From positions 1 through 64,000 of the forward strand of contig JAUXNX010000011.1 of assembly GCA_030682575.1 (NCBI GenBank): a stretch of 64,000 nucleotides of DNA, read 5' to 3'. Shown piece by piece: positions 59,256 to 64,000 of this stretch. Position 1 is the first letter of the stretch, and every line of letters starts with the position of its first letter. The notes beneath the pieces are model-generated. The model was not told where the DNA came from. It saw only the letters and a program-made list of their open reading frames with translations, and made no database searches. Made by a program: the position numbers and the translations under genes. The DNA comes from Gammaproteobacteria bacterium (lineage in GTDB: Bacteria; Pseudomonadota; Gammaproteobacteria; Pseudomonadales; Pseudohongiellaceae).

Positions 59256-59711
59256 TTACAGAGACAGCGATTGCAACTCTGCAGGCAACTCGCCACCAGA
59301 AGTTGCTTGAGACAGCCAGAGCTCGGTCTGCTCCGCCCAATTCTTCTCGCTCCATAGCTCCAGCTTCTTGCCTTGCCCAACCAGCGCCACGTGCTTGTCC
59401 AATTCCGCATGATTACGGAGGACCTGCGAAAGCAAGATTCGCCCACTACCATCCAACTCAAGATCTGTCGCATAACCGATCATCATGCGCTGGAATTTGC
59501 GCGTATCAGCGTTGAAGCTGGACAGCGCCTCGATCTTCTTCTGGATGTCTTCCCACACATCTATTGGATACAACAAGAGGCACTTCGCCATGGGATCAAT
59601 AGTCGCCACCAAACGACCGCCAAACTGACTCATCAAATCATCGCGATAGCGCGATGGCATGGCCATTCGCCCTTTCGTATCGAGATTGATTGTGTTGACG
59701 CCTCTGAACAC
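59256..59711 (-). CDS. mraZ: Transcriptional regulator MraZ
   Basis: A 151-residue protein with two SpoVT-AbrB-like halves. 'FRGVNTINLDTKGRMAMPSRYRDDL' and 'LELDGSGRILLSQVLRNHAELDKHVALVGQGKKLELWSEKNW' are the two DxKGR/DxxGR units. It is a ring-forming DNA-binding protein that represses its own dcw promoter through GTG-rich boxes, a set of which lies just upstream at 59766-59811. First gene of the dcw cluster. Confidence 0.97.
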   Translation of the reverse strand: MFRGVNTINLDTKGRMAMPSRYRDDLMSQFGGRLVATIDPMAKCLLLYPIDVWEDIQKKIEALSSFNADTRKFQRMMIGYATDLELDGSGRILLSQVLRNHAELDKHVALVGQGKKLELWSEKNWAEQTELWLSQATSGGELPAELQSLSL

Positions 59712-59765
59712 CCGTGATGCCCCTGTGATATGTCACGACTGAAGTCTTGCGGCAGCTATTTAATT

Positions 59766-59811
59766 CCCACTTTTCTACAGAAATATCCACTTTTTGCCAC
59801 CTTGCGACACT
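59766..59811 (-). promoter_or_regulatory. MraZ-type operator: GTG boxes at 10-bp spacing
   Basis: On the minus strand GTGTC, GTGGC and GTGGA start exactly 10 bp apart. A weaker CTGTA holds the next position, and GTGGG lies 20 bp after GTGGA. The first box reads AAAGTGTCG, like the AAAGTGKCW box of Mollicutes. They overlap the -10 element of the mraZ promoter. Confidence 0.7.
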
Positions 59812-59836
59812 TTAGCACAGGAAAAGCAATCCGCAA
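59809..59836 (-). promoter_or_regulatory. Promoter of the dcw cluster (mraZ)
   Basis: On the minus strand TTGCGG (plus 59831-59836) and an extended -10, TGC followed by TAAAGT (plus 59809-59814), are 16 bp apart. The first MraZ box overlaps the -10 element, as needed for repression. It lies about 100 bp before the mraZ ATG. Confidence 0.6.
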
Positions 59837-60027
59837 GGGAAATTTGGTGTTTTTGGTAGAGGGTGAACGCAAAAATGCTTATATAAATCCGGAAGTTACG
59901 AGCGAAGGATAAAGCCAGGAAGAGGAAAAATAGCAATATCAAAACCCTGAAACCAACAGTTAAAGTGGTTTGTTAAGAGTTGCTGAATATCTGGAATGGG
60001 AGCGAAGAGATAAAGCGAGGAAAAACT

Positions 60028-60407
<380 letters not shown>

Positions 60408-60580
60408 GCGCGCAGGTTAAGCGAGCGTACAGCTTTATACAAGTACTTTGTGAATACCGTCACGCTTTGAGATGTCATGAAAGACCTTGATCAAGTCACT
60501 GTCATCACTGTGCTGTCATTGGAAATGCCCCTATGTCACACTCAATGCACTCTGCTGCAAGAACCTGCCAGTAAACATTG

Positions 60581-63229
60581 ATGAGCACACCCGCTTCTTT
60601 CAGGAAAATACTTCGCGCAACAGGACTGTTGCTGACCGCGCTGGTTCTGCTCGTCCTCTCTGCAGGCACAGTCGCTTACCTGCAGCGTCATACAGTGGCT
60701 GTGCTGATCGGCAATTTGTATCTTGCCTCTTTCGGCATTGAGTTGCGCTCCGTATCCGGGTTGCAGATCAGATTCAACTCAATCAGCGTGGACAGCGTCC
60801 GCTTCGTAGTCATCGATCCGGACAACAATGAGCTGCAGCAGGAAAGCAGCATGGTCGGCACACATCTGACATTCACACCGGGCGAACTCCTGCAAGGGCG
60901 TATTCAGGAGGTGGAGATAGCGTCGCTGTCGCTGCTCGGATTTCCTGCAGATCGAGCCGCAGATTCGAATGTGGAAGACTCGCTCAGGAGCAGACTTCAA
61001 TTGGAGTCTGTTGTGGCGGCTCTGCAAGGTCTTCCTCTGAACAGCATCAACGTGGACAGCGTCAGCATCCCTCCATACATCAGCAATGCGCACATCGCAA
61101 TGACACGTAACTATCGCGAAGTCAGCGCACGAGTTACTGCCGACGACTTCGATTTCAGCCTGCTGACCAACTGGCACGACAGTGCGTTTGTTTCCAGCTA
61201 TTTCATCCCTGATGCAGAGTTACCAGGTCATATTTTTCCAGGCCATGCCCTGACAGGTGCCTTGCGTCTTTATTTTCGGGATGAGTTGGCCGCACGCGCT
61301 GATTTCTCACTCGGCGAGACCGACAATCTACTTGTCGTGGATGGCAGCGGAGAACTGCAGTTCTCTGTGCTGGTCCCCTTGCTTCAGCAGCACGGGTTGT
61401 TTTCCGGCGAATTGGCAGGCTACGAGGGAGCGATGCACTTTTCTGCGTCAGTCCAGGAGCAGTCAACAGTCGCTGAGGAACAAAGCCTCAACTTCTCACT
61501 CTCCATGCTCGGCGGTTCGCATGCATCCGGCCCCATTCCCTCTTACCCAGGGGACGCAAATGCAACCTTCCTCTGGACTGGCGATCCGCCATTGAGTGTG
61601 TCAGGCAGTTACAAGCCGCAGAGCGGCAACTTCAGCCTGAACGCAGAAAATCAGCATCTGCTCCTTACGCTGCTCAGCCAGGGAGAAGAAAGACAATTGT
61701 CACTGGAGCTTGCGACCCTTTCGGCGCAATGCACACCAGAATTCGGCTGCAGTGCCACCCAGTCCTCAACGCTGCAAATCCCATTCGTTAGAATTGGAGA
61801 TGCAGTGCTGGAGAATGTCAGCGCAGTGACTAGCGCTGAACTGACTGCTGGTGGAAACGGTATCAATGTCCGTCTTGATCAGGGCTCGCGCATTGCCGCA
61901 GGGAGAGTCAACGCCATGGATGCCAGGATGGAGGACGTCGATTTGCTTGTGCTGGAAACACTGACATTCAACACATCTGCTGCGGGAGATATACAAGCAC
62001 AAAGTAACGGCGCTGAGTTGTATCTGCCATCCATATTTGTTGGCGAGAGCAATGCCAGTGTCATGCTTAACGCAACGGATCTGTCCATGCGCTGGACTGC
62101 AGTAGCGGACTCATATCCCGAGATAAGCGCCCGACTGCAGTTGCGGAATCTGAGCGTCGATGTGTTGCCGGTAGTGCTGCGAAAACCTGAAGTGGATGCC
62201 ACTGTCGCACTGCTCAATAACTCCCTGGAAATCGATTCACAAATACGGCTGGCTGACCGCCACGTCATGCAACTCAATGCCAGGCACTCACTGACCACAG
62301 GAACAGGCGAAGGCGCGCTGAGGATTCCATCGCTGCAGTTCGACGCGAGTCAGCAGAGCCTGTCGCAATTGTTCTTCAGCATGCCATATGAGGCCGACAT
62401 CATATCTGGAGCTATTGCTGCCACCGGGGAGTTGCGCTGGCATCTCGATGAGACTGAAGGCTGGTTGGTGGAGGGGCCGCTCAGCATCAGTGCCAACGAG
62501 CTCAGTGGTTTCTATCAGGACATAGCATTGCTGAACCTGACAACGACATTCAGTGGCGAACTGGCAGGTATGCAATTCATCAGCGATGACAACCTCCACC
62601 TGCGAATTGGAAGCATCGACCCTGGCCTTCCGATTGAAAACATCAGTCTCGATTACAACTTCAACTCCACAACTACAACAATGGAGATTCGCGATGTGCA
62701 GGCGACCATGTTCAACGGCACATTGAGCTCGACCGGACTTGCCTACAACTGGACTGCTCCCGAAAACCTCTTCGCCCTGGCACTTGACAACATCGATCTC
62801 AGTCGCCTGCTCGCCATGGGGGCCTATGAAGGTATAAACGCAACCGGGCTGATCAGCGGAGCAATGCCCATTCGCATCGCGGGCAGCAATATCTCAGTGC
62901 GCGGTGGGACACTGCAGGTGGAGCCGCCCGGAGGCAGTATCAGCTATCGCTCGGCCGTGGCGGGCGTCAGTGGCAACGCTGCGCTTGATCTGGTTAATCA
63001 AGCTCTCAGCAATTATCAGTACGGTCTTCTGGAGGCTGAGGTAGACTATCTGCCCAGCGGTGAATTGATACTGGCAGTGAAACTGGAAGGTTTCAGCCCA
63101 GCGGTGAACCGGGGGCAGCCAATCAATATCAATCTCAATGTCACTGACAACATTCCTGCGCTGCTGGAGAGCTTGCAGGCAAGCCGCAATATTACAGATG
63201 CCCTGCAAAGAGGCCTGGATGAGCGCTGA
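60581..63229 (+). CDS. ydbH: YdbH-like AsmA/TamB-superfamily protein (intermembrane phospholipid transport)
   Basis: 882 residues. A membrane anchor at about residues 12-36 (GLLLTALVLLVLSAGTVAYLQRH) is followed by a long beta-rich periplasmic region. The C-terminal part (TFSGELAGMQFISDDNLHLRIGSID...; RDVQATMFNGTLSS...; LSRLLAMGAYEGINATGLISGAMPIRIAGSNISVRGGTLQ...) is the DctA-YdbH domain. In E. coli YdbH acts with TamB and YhdP to carry phospholipids to the outer membrane, probably as a bridge-like groove. The downstream YnbE- and YdbL-like genes complete the E. coli-type operon and support the assignment. ATG at 60581 is used; TTG just before it is possible. Confidence 0.88.
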   Translation: MSTPASFRKILRATGLLLTALVLLVLSAGTVAYLQRHTVAVLIGNLYLASFGIELRSVSGLQIRFNSISVDSVRFVVIDPDNNELQQESSMVGTHLTFTPGELLQGRIQEVEIASLSLLGFPADRAADSNVEDSLRSRLQLESVVAALQGLPLNSINVDSVSIPPYISNAHIAMTRNYREVSARVTADDFDFSLLTNWHDSAFVSSYFIPDAELPGHIFPGHALTGALRLYFRDELAARADFSLGETDNLLVVDGSGELQFSVLVPLLQQHGLFSGELAGYEGAMHFSASVQEQSTVAEEQSLNFSLSMLGGSHASGPIPSYPGDANATFLWTGDPPLSVSGSYKPQSGNFSLNAENQHLLLTLLSQGEERQLSLELATLSAQCTPEFGCSATQSSTLQIPFVRIGDAVLENVSAVTSAELTAGGNGINVRLDQGSRIAAGRVNAMDARMEDVDLLVLETLTFNTSAAGDIQAQSNGAELYLPSIFVGESNASVMLNATDLSMRWTAVADSYPEISARLQLRNLSVDVLPVVLRKPEVDATVALLNNSLEIDSQIRLADRHVMQLNARHSLTTGTGEGALRIPSLQFDASQQSLSQLFFSMPYEADIISGAIAATGELRWHLDETEGWLVEGPLSISANELSGFYQDIALLNLTTTFSGELAGMQFISDDNLHLRIGSIDPGLPIENISLDYNFNSTTTTMEIRDVQATMFNGTLSSTGLAYNWTAPENLFALALDNIDLSRLLAMGAYEGINATGLISGAMPIRIAGSNISVRGGTLQVEPPGGSISYRSAVAGVSGNAALDLVNQALSNYQYGLLEAEVDYLPSGELILAVKLEGFSPAVNRGQPININLNVTDNIPALLESLQASRNITDALQRGLDER

Positions 63230-63350
63230 CCAGGTTTACTTAATAAAGAGCATCAGTTCAGTTCGGATTAAGCTGGCTCTGTTATAGTGGGGCCAGGATT
63301 GAACAAGGGCCTGTCGAGAACGGGTCAACTTTCAACAGACAGAGATCATT

Positions 63351-63542
63351 ATGAATATCAAACCATTCACGCTGACGCTGGCCATACTGACGGGTATCTG
63401 TGCATGTACTCCGACCGTACAGGTGGCCATGCCAAACGAACCCATCACCATCAATTTGAATGTGAGGATCGAGCACGAAATCCGCGTAAGAGTAGAGCGG
63501 GAACTCGACGACATCTTCACCGGCGACAGCGGATTATTCTAA
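63351..63542 (+). CDS. ynbE: YnbE-family lipoprotein
   Basis: A 63-residue lipoprotein. Signal MNIKPFTLTLAILTGICAC has its probable lipidation site at Cys19. 'TPTVQVAMPNEPITINLNVRIEHEIRVRVERELDDIF' is the characteristic YnbE sequence. In E. coli YnbE is the outer-membrane partner that binds the C-terminal end of YdbH. It is 121 bp after ydbH and 13 bp before the ydbL-like gene. Confidence 0.92.
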   Translation: MNIKPFTLTLAILTGICACTPTVQVAMPNEPITINLNVRIEHEIRVRVERELDDIFTGDSGLF

Positions 63543-63555
63543 GGGAGGCACTGAC

Positions 63556-63906
63556 ATGAGTAGCAACAACAAATTGGTAAAGATAATCAGTTGGAGTTTT
63601 CTACTGCTGATGCTGTCAATGGGCAGCGCCTTCGCGGCGACACTGGAAGAAGCCAAGACTGCGGGGCAAATTGGTGAGAAACAGGACGGTTACATTGGCT
63701 TTGTACAGAGCAACGTTCCTGCTGATGTCGTCGCCTTGGTCAATGATGTGAACGCACAGCGAAGACAGCGGTATGAGCAAATCGCGCGCGAAAATGGTAT
63801 TGCTGTCCAGGACGTTGCCAAGCTGGCCTTCACGCGTGCTTTTGAAAACACTCGCTCTGGCCATTTCGTCGAAGGCAGCCCCGGGCAATGGGTTCGAAAA
63901 CCCTGA
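63556..63906 (+). CDS. ydbL: YdbL-family periplasmic protein (DUF1318)
   Basis: A 116-residue protein with a signal peptide (MSSNNKLVKIISWSFLLLMLSMGSAFA) and the DUF1318 domain: 'LEEAKTAGQIGEKQDGYIGFV', 'ALVNDVNAQRRQRYEQIARENGIAVQDVAKLA' and 'EGSPGQWVRK'. In E. coli YdbL is a periplasmic chaperone that modulates YdbH-YnbE assembly. GGGAGG lies shortly before the ATG. It is the last gene of the operon in the window. Confidence 0.93.
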   Translation: MSSNNKLVKIISWSFLLLMLSMGSAFAATLEEAKTAGQIGEKQDGYIGFVQSNVPADVVALVNDVNAQRRQRYEQIARENGIAVQDVAKLAFTRAFENTRSGHFVEGSPGQWVRKP

Positions 63907-63980
63907 AATCTGAACCTGAACTACTCCATCCTGCTCAAGGCGCGCTGATAGAGCAGATTTTTCTTCACTCCTGTAATGCG

Positions 63981-63999
63981 GGCGGCCATTGCGGCCGCC
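63981..63999 (+). terminator. Probable terminator hairpin after ydbL, cut by the window edge
   Basis: GGCGGCC (63981-63987) pairs with GGCCGCC (63993-63999) around a five-base loop. The window ends one base later, so a following T run cannot be checked. Confidence 0.5.
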
Positions 64000-64000
64000 T

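Overview
The window comes from a gammaproteobacterium of about mid-50s percent GC. Its gene order follows the Pseudomonadales plan: yajQ-ampG-fxsA beside groESL; nadC next to pilA-pilBCD-coaE-yacG; and rnpB-mraZ followed by the whole dcw cluster through lpxC, a peptidase gene, secA, argJ and a mutT/thiE fusion. This placement rests on synteny and protein recognition only. No rRNA or tRNA gene is visible, so genus is not claimed.

Positions 1-1600 are accessory DNA. They hold the 3' end of an IS3-family transposase, then a CRISPR array of 11 repeats (37 bp) and 10 spacers (all 30 bp). Read on the minus strand, the repeat closely resembles the type II-C repeat of Neisseria. No cas gene or recognisable tracrRNA lies in the window. 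A 13-G homopolymer, a small DUF4926 gene and three perfect hairpins sharing a GAAATC centre follow.

Positions 1600-17800 hold housekeeping and transport genes: a PEGA lipoprotein, a GST facing a WYL regulator across a 13-bp palindrome that encloses TATAAT, a YadGH-type ABC exporter, an AGCS symporter, a cyclophilin, groESL under a sigma-32-like promoter, fxsA, ampG, yajQ, a PanE-like reductase, a membrane-fused alpha/beta hydrolase, and a BtuCD/FecDE-type importer without its binding protein.

Positions 17800-26850 hold aceEF, the wall-recycling pair ampDE, an aspartyl protease, nadC, a secreted HNH nuclease candidate and a cytochrome c. Positions 27300-33000 hold the core type IV pilus genes pilABCD with coaE and yacG. 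An unrecognised 670-residue exported protein follows.

Positions 35100-59850 are one long leftward division and cell-wall block. In transcription order it reads mraZ, rsmH, ftsL, ftsI, murE, murF, mraY, murD, ftsW, murG, murC, ddlB, ftsQ, ftsA, ftsZ, lpxC, M23 peptidase, secA, argJ, mutT/thiE. It starts from a promoter overlapped by MraZ-type GTG boxes at 10-bp spacing. Upstream are rnpB (minus strand) and the plus-strand ydbH-ynbE-ydbL operon. Wall recycling (ampG, ampD, ampE) and wall synthesis (mur, ddl, fts) are therefore both well represented.

The best candidate for something unusual is the CRISPR and hairpin segment at the left end. I found no convincing new multi-gene defence system in the rest.
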